Part shown: in pieces, positions 1 to 7,140 of the stretch
Numbering within the stretch: position 1 is the first letter of the stretch
How the letters are laid out: the number at the start of each line of letters is the position of its first letter
DNA from: Streptomyces sp. NBC_00878
Lineage (GTDB): Bacteria > Actinomycetota > Actinomycetes > Streptomycetales > Streptomycetaceae
Assembly (NCBI RefSeq): GCF_026341515.1
Contig: NZ_JAPEOK010000001.1
Span: forward strand, 8,742,001 to 8,806,000
Direction: 5' to 3'
DNA length: 64,000 nt
The notes under the pieces: generated by a model
What the model was told of the DNA's origin: nothing
What the model saw: the letters and a program-made list of their open reading frames with translations, nothing else
The model's database searches: none
Made by a program: the position numbers and the translations under genes

Positions 1-2
1 AC

Positions 3-60
3 CTAGGCCGGGCTGAGGAAGGCTTCGTGGATGTCGTCGCGGATCTCCCGGCGGATGCGC
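3..60 (-). pseudogene. IS5-type transposase, C-terminal fragment
   Basis: The minus strand reads RIRREIRDDIHEAFLSPA and then a stop at 3-5. This resembles the end of IS5-type transposases common in Streptomyces, which carry an IRWEIRDDIHEAFL-like segment near the C-terminus. Only about 18 codons lie in the window, and the upstream coding part is replaced by unrelated sequence at about 61. A middle segment of the same kind of transposase, on the same strand, lies at 1541-1722. The two pieces may be one gene split by the 62-1540 segment, or two separate relics. The family call rests on recall of the motif. Confidence 0.5.
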
Positions 61-61
61 G

Positions 62-540
62 GTCGTCGGAACCAGCGCCTACTTCCTGCGCGCAGCCGCC
101 CTCGCGGCCGAGTACGGCTGCGGGCTCGGATTCATCCACGCCCACCCCCAAGGCAGGGGATGGCAGCGCCTGAACACGATTGATCGCGCGGCCGAGTCGT
201 CCCTCGCCACCGCAGACCCAGGTGATCACCGGCCGTCCGCCGGTCGGCTGACCTTCGCGGGCACCGATGCCGGCTTCGGTGCCCGCATCTGGCAGCAGCA
301 GGCCCCCATTGCTACGCCCCCAGTGAAGCGGAGAGCGTCCGCATGGTCGGCGGCCGCCTGGCAGTCACCGTCAACAACCGCCTTCTCGCCGAACCTCCGG
401 CCACGAACCGGCAGTTGTGCACCGTCTCCGCCTGGGGACAGGCAACCCGGGACAACCTGGCGCGCCCGCATCGCTGCTCCCGCCCGCGCCTGCGTGGATG
501 TTCACGGATGCCGAGCCCGCGTCCCTGCGCGTCGGCCAAG
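62..540 (+). pseudogene. Broken Mov34/JAB-ThiF type gene
   Basis: One frame from 62 reads AYFLRAAALAAEYGCGLGF then IHAHPQGRGWQ, like the JAB (Mov34/MPN) metal-binding segment with its HxHP motif. Near 300 the similarity moves to another frame, which from 343 reads MVGGRLAVTVNNRLLAEPP and then TVSAWGQATRDNLARPH, like the linker before the ThiF adenylyltransferase domain in JAB-ThiF fusion proteins. The Rossmann glycine motif that should follow is absent, and the frame runs to an unrelated stop near 591. The gene therefore has a frameshift near 300 and has lost its whole ThiF domain. Its 5' end abuts the transposase fragment. The family call is by motif resemblance only. Confidence 0.5.
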
Positions 541-655
541 ATCATCACCAACGGGGCTGAGCTCCGGCGCCAGGTCTGCGCCCGCCGCTGATCCCGCATC
601 CGTTGGCCGGCATGACGCTGTGAGCCTTGGCCTAATGTGACCTTGAGGTGGACAT

Positions 656-688
656 GTAATGACATTACCTTGCCTTGACATCTGTCAA
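656..688 (+). promoter_or_regulatory. Two palindromes upstream of the snapalysin-like gene
   Basis: GTAATG-A-CATTAC at 656-668 and TTGACA-TC-TGTCAA at 675-688 are perfect inverted repeats, 20-50 bp before the GTG start at 708. Streptomyces snpA genes are usually activated by an adjacent LysR-type regulator that binds such dyads. No LysR gene is present here. Confidence 0.4.
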
Positions 689-707
689 TGCAAGAGAGGC
701 AACTTCT

Positions 708-1256
708 GTGGCGCGAGTACTGAAACCGTTGTCGGCCGTCGTCCTGGCGTGCAGCGCCCTGCTGAGTGTCGGTACGCCGGCCGGCGCGGCCGCCCCGGCA
801 CCGGAGATCATCCCGATCGACCTGCTGCTTGCCAACTCCTACACCGATGCGGCCCGCGAGGCGATCGAGATCTGGAACAAGGCCGTCCCGACGATCAAGT
901 TCGTCGAGCAGGACACTCCGGCGGCTCTGCGGGTCATGGAGTACAAGACGGCCCAGGGAGTCCAGTCCCACGTCTACATCGAGGGTGCGGGGCAGGGTTG
1001 GGTGTACCTCGAAGTCGGGGACGCCCAGTTGTACAAGCCTTCTCGTATCGTCGTCCACGAGCTGGGGCACATGCTGTCGCTCAACGATTCGGGCCCGGGC
1101 CCCTGCTCCAAGGTGATGACGGGCGCCTCGGCTGGAGCGGACTGCCCCAACGATCAGCCCGACACCGCGGAGGTCGCCGCCGTAGCCGACTTCTTCGCCA
1201 AGAACGACGTCGGTGACCGGATCCCGTGGTGGGGGTCGCGAAGCGCCGCACGGTAG
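708..1256 (+). CDS. Snapalysin-like secreted metalloprotease (family M7)
   Basis: A 182-residue protein with an N-terminal signal peptide (VARVLKPLSAVVLACSALL, then AGA around residue 30). The zinc site is HELGHMLSLND, matching the M7 HExxHxxGxxD layout with two His and one Asp, but with Ser in place of the usual Gly. The segment after it (GPCSKVMTG ... CPNDQPD) keeps the two-cysteine pattern of snapalysins. GTG at 708 is chosen because AAGAGAGGC lies about 8 bp upstream; a TTG at 675 is in frame but sits inside a palindrome. The usual LysR partner snpR is missing, and the gene sits between insertion-sequence remnants. It is probably exported and active, but the Gly to Ser change leaves some doubt. 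Confidence 0.8.
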   Translation: MARVLKPLSAVVLACSALLSVGTPAGAAAPAPEIIPIDLLLANSYTDAAREAIEIWNKAVPTIKFVEQDTPAALRVMEYKTAQGVQSHVYIEGAGQGWVYLEVGDAQLYKPSRIVVHELGHMLSLNDSGPGPCSKVMTGASAGADCPNDQPDTAEVAAVADFFAKNDVGDRIPWWGSRSAAR

Positions 1257-1267
1257 GGGTGTTCGCC

Positions 1268-1317
1268 GCCGGGCCGGCGGCCGTGGCCCGGCTCTCCCCG
1301 GTCGTGGCCGGCCCGGC
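1268..1317 (+). terminator. GC-rich hairpin after the protease gene
   Basis: GCCGGGCCGGC (1268-1278) pairs exactly with GCCGGCCCGGC (1307-1317), starting 12 bp after the stop codon. There is no U-tract, as is common for actinomycete terminators. Confidence 0.45.
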
Positions 1318-1540
1318 CGCCGGATCGAGGCTCAGTCCGACGGGGCGGACCGCGGCACCTCGGCGGATTCCGAGGGCGCTGTCACGTTGTTGGTCGGGCA
1401 GGTGTCCGATGGTGCGTCGTGGCGTGGTGGAGCTCGATTCCGGGCGGTGCTCAGGCCATGGTGGAGAGGCCGGCGACTCCGGCGATCTGCTCCCGGATTG
1501 CGAAGCGGACGGTCATCTCGGCTCGATGGTCGGATGCGGG

Positions 1541-1722
1541 GATCAGATGGTGCTTCGAGCCTGTTCGGGCACGGTCGACCGGGCTCGGTCCGGTTTTGGG
1601 CCGCCCTTCAGGGCCCGGACATGGGAACCGTCGATCAACGCCCTGGACCCAGTCCAGCGCTCGGCGGCGTGCAGTTCGGCCGGCAGTGACTCGTGCAGAC
1701 GTTGCCAGACTCCCGAGTCGTT
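1541..1722 (-). pseudogene. IS5-type transposase, middle fragment
   Basis: Read on the minus strand, about 60 codons give NDSGVWQRLHESLPAELHAA, then after a one-base frameshift near 1655 ALIDGSHVRALKGGPKTGP and RARTGSKHHLI. These are the DDE region (first Asp in the IDGSHV motif) of IS5-type transposases. The start, the rest of the catalytic domain and the C-terminus are missing here. The remaining sequence between 1318 and 1784 has no other recognisable gene; a partial copy of a common intergenic repeat lies near 1742-1770. Confidence 0.65.
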
Positions 1723-1784
1723 GTGAGGAGTTCCAAAAGTTGCGCCGTTCCCCGCGCCCCTGGAAGCGCCCGCCCCCGCGTCCC

Positions 1785-2984
1785 TCAGATCAGTGCGACC
1801 TGGCCCTCCGGGCCCTCCTCGTGGTGGTCAAGGACCGATGCCGGTTGGCGGGACGGGGGCGGGACCGGGAGTACGCCCGCTGTGCGTAGGTCGTTTGTCG
1901 TGATGGGGGTCTGGATCGTCAACTCGGCCTGCTGTGGGCGTAGTTCGGCGAGCAGGGACAGGACCGTGATGACTTCCAGGAGGTCGGATGTCCAGGGCTG
2001 GGGCCAGGTCGTGGGGCGGATCGCCTCCAGGGTGCCTGGTTCCGGTGGGGTGGTTCGGGCCGTGAACCACTGGTCCAGGACTCGGACGCCGCCGACCTCG
2101 AAGTCCCAGGCGGCGGGCGGTACCGGGGAGATGCGGCCCTCGTCCAGGTGGAGGGTCTCCTCGTCGCGGTCGTAGCGGAGTTCGAGTGGGTGGGACGGCA
2201 GCGGGGCGCGTACGTACGGGCGGCGGCCGCCGGGGAGTTTCGGGCGTTCGCCGGCGCGGCGCATCAGCCACAGCATGCGGTGGCCCAACTCGGTGCCGCG
2301 CGCCCAGAGTTCGGGGTCGGCCGTGAGCGGGACCGTGCATCCGCCGGGGCCAGGGCGGGCGACCGCGACCGTCCAGGCGAGGACGTCGAGGGGGGTGGGG
2401 GAGTGGCCCAGGCGCTTGGCCAGGAGGTCCAACAGGCCCGGCGCCAGGTTGGGTTCGCGGCCGTCTGGGCGCCGGTACAGGGGGCGGATCCTGCCCGGTC
2501 GGGCGGCGGGGACGGACTTCGACTGCGGCGTGACCACCGGTAGGGCCGACGCGACCAGGAGGGGCGGCCCGTCCGGTGCGGGGGCCTGCTCGATCGCGAA
2601 CACCTGCTCGCCGTCCGCCACCCGCCACAACTCCGGCCGTGCCGCGTCGATCAGCCGGTGGTCGGGAATCAGCCACTGTTCGTCGAACGGCCCGTGCAGG
2701 ACCCGTACCGGCTCCGCGCAGGGACCCGACGCGCGGGCCAGGCGGCCCGTTCCCGAGGACTGGCCCGGCAGTTGGCCCACCGCCGAGTGGAGCGTCCGCG
2801 CGCGCGTGACGCCGAACAGCGCCTCGCGGTCGGCCCCTTCGGCCTTCACGAAGGCGTCCCACCGCGCTTTCAGGGACGCCGCGTCGGGTGCCGTCGGCCA
2901 CCCGCGGCCCAGCCGGGGCGGTGCGACGGACCACGGCATGAGGTCCGCGAGCAGCGGAGCGTCGTCGTGCGGCACGCTCGGCAT
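1785..2984 (-). CDS. Type ISP restriction-modification C-terminal domain protein
   Basis: A 399-residue protein resembling the C-terminal target-recognition part of type ISP restriction-modification enzymes. Segments I associate with that domain include LPLL-type N-terminal text (DDAPLLADLMPWSVAPPRLG), GRIRPLYRRPDG and EPNLAPGLLDLLA. There is no helicase, nuclease or N6-adenine methyltransferase motif in it or beside it, so it cannot be a complete restriction enzyme. Streptomyces genomes often carry such a stand-alone protein, and its role is unclear. The start MPSVPHDD at 2984 is preferred from recalled relatives; an in-frame ATG at 3023, 2 bp after the GntR stop, is possible and would couple the two genes. 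Neither start has a clear ribosome site. Confidence 0.6.
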   Translation of the reverse strand: MPSVPHDDAPLLADLMPWSVAPPRLGRGWPTAPDAASLKARWDAFVKAEGADREALFGVTRARTLHSAVGQLPGQSSGTGRLARASGPCAEPVRVLHGPFDEQWLIPDHRLIDAARPELWRVADGEQVFAIEQAPAPDGPPLLVASALPVVTPQSKSVPAARPGRIRPLYRRPDGREPNLAPGLLDLLAKRLGHSPTPLDVLAWTVAVARPGPGGCTVPLTADPELWARGTELGHRMLWLMRRAGERPKLPGGRRPYVRAPLPSHPLELRYDRDEETLHLDEGRISPVPPAAWDFEVGGVRVLDQWFTARTTPPEPGTLEAIRPTTWPQPWTSDLLEVITVLSLLAELRPQQAELTIQTPITTNDLRTAGVLPVPPPSRQPASVLDHHEEGPEGQVALI

Positions 2985-3025
2985 CGTACGACGTGCGTCA
3001 TGGGCGGCGACCTGGTCCCGCATGC

Positions 3026-3775
3026 TCAGTGGGCGTCGAGGGTGACCGTGAAGGAGAAGCGGTCGCCGCGGTACTGGATACGGGCCACGTCGAGCGCCCG
3101 GCCGTCCTCGCCGTGTACGACGCCCGTGTAGTGCAGGATCGGGCTCAGCAACGGGACCTGGAGCAGCCGCGCCGTCTCCGGGTCCGCGAGCCGCGCCTCG
3201 ACCGTGTCGGTGATCTGGCTGATCTTCGCCCCCGCGACATCCCGCAGCACCTTGGTCATGGGCCAGCGGACCAGGTCCTCGGGGTCGATCAGGGCCGCCA
3301 GTTCGGGCCGGACGTAGTTGCGCGCGTGATTGGTCGGCTCCCCCGTCTTCTCGTCGCTGCGCAGCCGGTGGTAGGCCGCCACCTCCGTCAAGTCCGGGAA
3401 GTGCTCGGACAGCTCGGCCGACACGGGCTCGATGCCGTGGTCGAGGAGCCGGATGGTCATGCCCGACTGCTGGGCCACGATCGCGTCCACCGAGCCGAGC
3501 AGCCGGACCGGGGCGCCCCGCGTGGCGCCCGGCTCGATGAACGTGCCGCGCCTGCGATGGCGGGTGATCAGCCCCTCGTCCTCCAGCTCCTTGAGCGCCT
3601 GCCGCATGGTCAGCACGCTCACCCCGTAGTGCTCCGCCAGCTGTTCCTCGGTGGGCAGCCGCAGCGGATCCTGCGGCGACCGTCCGAGTATCGAGGCGCG
3701 CAGGGACTGCGACACCTGATACCAGAGCGGCAGCTTGCGGTTCAGGACGATCGAGTCCGGGGCGAAGGAGGTCAC
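3026..3775 (-). CDS. GntR/HutC-family regulator with UTRA domain
   Basis: About 249 residues: an N-terminal winged helix (LPLWYQVSQSLRASI ... LPTEEQLAEHYGVSVLTMRQ, DEGLITRHRRRGTFI) followed by a UTRA-type effector domain ending RIQYRGDRFSFTVTL. It lies downstream of hmgA on the same strand, about 90 bp from its stop, so it may be co-transcribed with hmgA and control tyrosine/homogentisate catabolism; that is inference from position. The GTG at 3775 (VTSFAPDSIVLNRK) fits the usual N-terminus of the family; an ATG at 3832 would add 19 residues without clear support. Confidence 0.82.
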   Translation of the reverse strand: MTSFAPDSIVLNRKLPLWYQVSQSLRASILGRSPQDPLRLPTEEQLAEHYGVSVLTMRQALKELEDEGLITRHRRRGTFIEPGATRGAPVRLLGSVDAIVAQQSGMTIRLLDHGIEPVSAELSEHFPDLTEVAAYHRLRSDEKTGEPTNHARNYVRPELAALIDPEDLVRWPMTKVLRDVAGAKISQITDTVEARLADPETARLLQVPLLSPILHYTGVVHGEDGRALDVARIQYRGDRFSFTVTLDAH

Positions 3776-3868
3776 GAGGGTATCCGTACCGTTCGCGGGC
3801 GTTCGGTGCAACGGGTTGTCATGCCCCGTCATGCCTGTTCACGCCCGTTCATCCCTGTTCTTGCTCGG

Positions 3869-5299
3869 TCATGGGTGCTCCGCGGGCCGGAAGTGCCGTT
3901 GCAGGCCCTGCCATACATCGTCGTACGCGCGTTGCAGATGCTCGGCCCGGGCGGCCTGCGCGGTGGCGGTGACCGGCCAGCGCGTCTCGAACATGAAGGC
4001 CAGGCCGTCGTCGATCTTCTGCGGCCGCAGCTCGGCGGCGCTCGCCCGGTCGAACGTCTCCCGGTCGGGACCGTGCGCCGACATCATGTTGTGCAACGAC
4101 CCGCCCCCCGGGACGAAGCCCTCCGCCTTGGCGTCGTACGCGCCCTCGATGAGCCCCATGTACTCGCTCATCACGTTCCGGTGGAAGTACGGCGGCCGGA
4201 ACGTGTCCTCACCCACCAGCCAGCGCGGCGCGAAGACGACGAAGTCGACGCCCGCAAGGCCCGGAGTGTCGCTCGGTGAGGTGAGGACCGTGAAGATCGA
4301 CGGGTCCGGGTGGTCGTAGCTGATGGTGCCGATCACATTGAAACGGCGCAGATCATAGGCGTACGGCACATGGTTGCCATGCCAGGCGACGACATCCAGC
4401 GGAGAGTGGTCGTAGACGGCCGTCCAGAGGTTGCCGCAGAACTTGTTCACCACCTCCACCGGGCCCTCGACGTCCTCGTACGCGGCGACGGGCGCCCGGA
4501 AGTCGCGGGCGTTCGCGAGTCCGTTGGCGCCGATCGGGCCGAGGTCGGGGAGCTGGAAGGGGGCCCCGTAGTTCTCGCACACATAGCCCCGGGCCGTCGG
4601 GCTCGGGCCGTCGTCGGACGCGGCGTCCAGCAGCTCCACACGGAAGCGCACCCCACGAGGGATCAGCGCCACATGTCCTGGCTCCACATACAGCAGCCCG
4701 AACTCGGTGCGCAGCAGCAGCCCGCCGCGCTCCGGCACGATCAACAGCTCGCCGTCGGCGTCGCTGAACACCCGCTCCATCGAGGAGTTGGCGTGATAGA
4801 GGTGCACGGCCATGCCGGTGCGCTGCGTCGCGTCGCCGTTGCCGCCGAGCGTCCACAGGCCCGCCAGGAAGTCGGTGCCCGGTGCGGGCTCGGGCAGCGG
4901 GTTCCACCGCAGCCGGTTCGGGTCGGGCACCGACTCCGTGAAGGGCGCCGTGCGGATGGCTCCGTTGCCGGTGGGGGCGAAGGCGGGATGTGCGGCCGAC
5001 GGGTGGATCCGGTACAGCCACGAACGGCGGTTGTGCGCCCTCGGCTCCGTGAACGCCGAACCGCTCAGCTGCTCCGCGTACAGCCCGAGCGGGGCCCGCT
5101 GCGGGGTGTTGCGGCCGTGCGGCAGCGCGCCGGGCACCGCCTCCGAACTGTGCTCGTTGCCGAACCCGGTGAGATACGTCAGCGTCTCGACGGTCTTCCG
5201 CAGCGACTCGGCGCTGGTCCGTTGCGCCTCGGCGCTGTTCCGCAGCGTTTCGGCGGTGTTCCTCAGTGTCTCGGTGGTGATCCGCCCGTCCCCGCTCAT
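3869..5299 (-). CDS. hmgA: Homogentisate 1,2-dioxygenase
   Basis: A 476-residue enzyme of tyrosine and phenylalanine breakdown that opens homogentisate to maleylacetoacetate using non-heme iron. The conserved core starts at [19 protein letters not shown] (about residue 41) and contains the iron-ligand region [18 protein letters not shown] (His and Glu) and [10 protein letters not shown] (His). The ribosome site is GGGAGCG just before ATG 5299. The first 40 residues are not part of the usual core: they are imperfect heptads ([28 protein letters not shown]) encoded by 21-bp tandem repeats and predicted helical. Relatives usually begin close to the YLTGFGNEH segment, so the extension is unusual. 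A GntR regulator follows on the same strand. Confidence 0.93.
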   Translation of the reverse strand: MSGDGRITTETLRNTAETLRNSAEAQRTSAESLRKTVETLTYLTGFGNEHSSEAVPGALPHGRNTPQRAPLGLYAEQLSGSAFTEPRAHNRRSWLYRIHPSAAHPAFAPTGNGAIRTAPFTESVPDPNRLRWNPLPEPAPGTDFLAGLWTLGGNGDATQRTGMAVHLYHANSSMERVFSDADGELLIVPERGGLLLRTEFGLLYVEPGHVALIPRGVRFRVELLDAASDDGPSPTARGYVCENYGAPFQLPDLGPIGANGLANARDFRAPVAAYEDVEGPVEVVNKFCGNLWTAVYDHSPLDVVAWHGNHVPYAYDLRRFNVIGTISYDHPDPSIFTVLTSPSDTPGLAGVDFVVFAPRWLVGEDTFRPPYFHRNVMSEYMGLIEGAYDAKAEGFVPGGGSLHNMMSAHGPDRETFDRASAAELRPQKIDDGLAFMFETRWPVTATAQAARAEHLQRAYDDVWQGLQRHFRPAEHP

Positions 5300-5321
5300 G
5301 ATCGCTCCCTCGTTCCTGATT

Positions 5322-5339
5322 CCTATGCATCACCGTAGG
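5322..5339 (-). promoter_or_regulatory. Dyad upstream of hmgA
   Basis: CCTATG-CATCAC-CGTAGG is a near-perfect inverted repeat (one mismatch) 23 bp upstream of the hmgA start. It is a candidate operator for the GntR protein encoded downstream of hmgA. No other copy was noticed in the window. Confidence 0.3.
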
Positions 5340-5478
5340 ATTCGAGAAATCGGCGCGCAAGAGGGAGATGTCCGTATGTCCGGGGGAGACCGCGCGATCG
5401 CGCCAAGACCGCTGTGCTGGCCAGGAACCCGACTTCAGGGGGATTCGGCTGTCGGAGCGGTGCTCTAATCTCCCCGGC

Positions 5479-6111
5479 ATGTCGTGGACGCGCGTACTTC
5501 TCACCGCGCTCGCGGTCTGTGCCCTGTTAGGCGCTCTGCTCGTCGGAGCGACGGGCTGCGGGTCCGGCGAAGCGCACGAGGACGACGGGGTGAAGCCGTC
5601 ACCGGTGGGCAAGGTTCTGGAGGACACGGACGAGGAGGGGCGGCACTACCGTGAGATCGACAAGAAGCACGCGCCGAGAGTCGCGATCGAGATACAGCCC
5701 GACGCCGACAGCGACGGCTGGGACGTACGTCTGACGGTCCACGACTTCCGCTTCTCCCCGGCCGGTACGAGGAAGACGGCCGAACCCGGCCGCGGCCACG
5801 CCCTCCTCCGCCTCGACGACCGACCCCTGTCCTTCCTCCGCGGGCCGACCCACCACATCTCCGGCGGTCTCGTGCCGCGCGGCACCCACCAGGTGACCGT
5901 GCGCCTGCACGCCGACGACGACACGGTGTGGGCCGTGGACGGCGAACCCGTCGGCAGCACGGCGGACATCACCGTGTCCGACCCCGGGCCGACGGACACG
6001 GAGTCCGCCACCGCCGGGCGGACGCGTGCGGAGCCCGAGCCCGGGTCCGGCCCAGGTGCGGCCCGGACGCGACCGGCGCCGGCGACGAGCGGTCCGGGCA
6101 CCGGCCGATGA
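5479..6111 (+). CDS. Secreted lipoprotein of unknown function
   Basis: A 210-residue protein. The N-terminus MSWTRVLLTALAVCALLGA with lipobox VGATGC marks a lipoprotein anchored by Cys at about residue 26. The body is hydrophilic and probably beta-rich (RVAIEIQPDADSDGWDVRLT, GLVPRGTHQVTVRLHADDD), ending in a Pro/Gly/Ala/Arg-rich tail without predicted structure. It is transcribed away from hmgA and toward the TetR gene. No enzyme motif is visible and I do not recognise a family beyond conserved actinomycete lipoprotein. The last codons and the stop lie inside a 23-bp direct repeat. Confidence 0.75.
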   Translation: MSWTRVLLTALAVCALLGALLVGATGCGSGEAHEDDGVKPSPVGKVLEDTDEEGRHYREIDKKHAPRVAIEIQPDADSDGWDVRLTVHDFRFSPAGTRKTAEPGRGHALLRLDDRPLSFLRGPTHHISGGLVPRGTHQVTVRLHADDDTVWAVDGEPVGSTADITVSDPGPTDTESATAGRTRAEPEPGSGPGAARTRPAPATSGPGTGR

Positions 6112-6136
6112 GCGGACCGGGCACTGGCCGATGAGC
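6091..6136 (+). repeat. 23-bp tandem repeat across a stop codon
   Basis: Two adjacent 23-bp copies (6091-6113 and 6114-6136) differ at two bases. The first contains the lipoprotein stop codon (6109-6111), so the second is a duplication of the gene's 3' end into the intergenic region. Confidence 0.8.
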
Positions 6137-6137
6137 G

Positions 6138-6199
6138 ACACGTGTAAGCGGACGAGTGACACGTGTACGCAGGTGAGTGGCATGAGCACCGACATGTGT
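6138..6199 (+). promoter_or_regulatory. ACACGTGT boxes upstream of TetR
   Basis: The palindrome ACACGTGT occurs at 6138-6145 and 6159-6166, exactly 21 bp apart (two helical turns). A one-mismatch version, ACATGTGT, lies at 6192-6199. All are within about 100 bp of the TetR start at 6242 and are good candidates for an autoregulatory operator. Confidence 0.5.
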
Positions 6200-6241
6200 A
6201 CCTATGGGCAAAGCTTCACCGGACCCCGGCGGAAAGGCATC

Positions 6242-6862
6242 ATGAAGCCTGTGCCTCCTGCGACCTCGCTGCGCCGCGCGCCGGTTCAACGCCGTAGCGC
6301 CGAAAGACTCACCCGTATCCTCGACGCCTGCGCCGACCTCCTCGACGAGGTCGGCTACGACGCCCTCAGCACCCGCGCGGTCGCCCTGCGCGCCGGCGTG
6401 CCCATAGGGTCCGTCTACCGCTTCTTCGGCAACAAGCGCGCCATGGCCGACGCGCTCGCCCAGCGCAACCTCGACGTCTTCACCGAACGTGTCACCAGCC
6501 GTCTCCAGGAGACCGCGGGCGCGGGCGGCTGGCGCGCGGCCATGGACACCGTCCTCGATGAATACCTCGCCATGAAGCGCACCGCGCCGGGCTTCTCCCT
6601 CGTCGACTTCGGCAACCAGATACCCGTCGGCACCCGCGACGCCGAACCCAACACCCGTGTCGCCGACCGCCTCACCGACATGCTCTCCGCGGTCCTGGAC
6701 CGTGAACCCGACGACGACCTTCGCCGCACCTTCCTCATCGCCGTCGAGGCCGCCGACACCCTCGTCCAACTCGCCTTCCGCCTCGACCCGGCGGGTGACG
6801 AACGCGTCATCGCGGAGACGCGGGAGCTGTTGCGGGCGTATCTGGCGCGGTCGCTCGACTGA
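6242..6862 (+). CDS. TetR-family transcriptional regulator
   Basis: A 206-residue regulator. The N-terminal helix-turn-helix is clear (ILDACADLLDEVGYDALSTR then AVALRAGVPIGSVYRFFGNK); the ligand domain (residues about 75-200) is the all-helical TetR type. ATG 6242 is chosen because GGAAAGG lies about 6 bp upstream. Paired ACACGTGT boxes just upstream suggest autoregulation. Its targets are unknown; the molybdopterin oxidoreductase starts 278 bp downstream on the same strand and the lipoprotein lies upstream. No ligand can be inferred. Confidence 0.88.
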   Translation: MKPVPPATSLRRAPVQRRSAERLTRILDACADLLDEVGYDALSTRAVALRAGVPIGSVYRFFGNKRAMADALAQRNLDVFTERVTSRLQETAGAGGWRAAMDTVLDEYLAMKRTAPGFSLVDFGNQIPVGTRDAEPNTRVADRLTDMLSAVLDREPDDDLRRTFLIAVEAADTLVQLAFRLDPAGDERVIAETRELLRAYLARSLD

Positions 6863-7075
6863 TCGCCCGGCCTGCCCCTCGCCCGGCCTGCCCTTCGGTC
6901 GACCGACTACTCGACTGACCGTTCGACCGAGCGCTCGACCGCCAGGGAGGCCGGGCGACGGCCCCGCCAGGCGTTGCCCGGCCCGTCCGGCCCCGCTCAT
7001 CGTGGCCGCCCGAACAGCACGCCAATTTCCGGTGTGAGTCCCGCCGCCCTTCTCCATCCCCTCCCCACCGTTCGT

Positions 7076-7089
7076 ACCGGTCGGTATGC
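7076..7089 (+). promoter_or_regulatory. Candidate TetR-type operator copy
   Basis: ACCGGTCGGTATGC, 51 bp before the oxidoreductase start, is identical to a 14-mer upstream of the kinase/acyl-CoA dehydrogenase pair (37770-37783). It is one arm plus core of the operator-like motif described at 32213. The left half is degenerate here, so the site is weaker. Confidence 0.3.
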
Positions 7090-7140
7090 TCGGGTGGGTC
7101 AAGTGCGCCACCGTTGCCGCCACCCCCTCCGGGAGGACCC

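Noticed and set aside
1213..1889. Plus-strand frames over 1213-1889 as possible genes
   Set aside because: They lie over the transposase relic on the other strand and show no motif.
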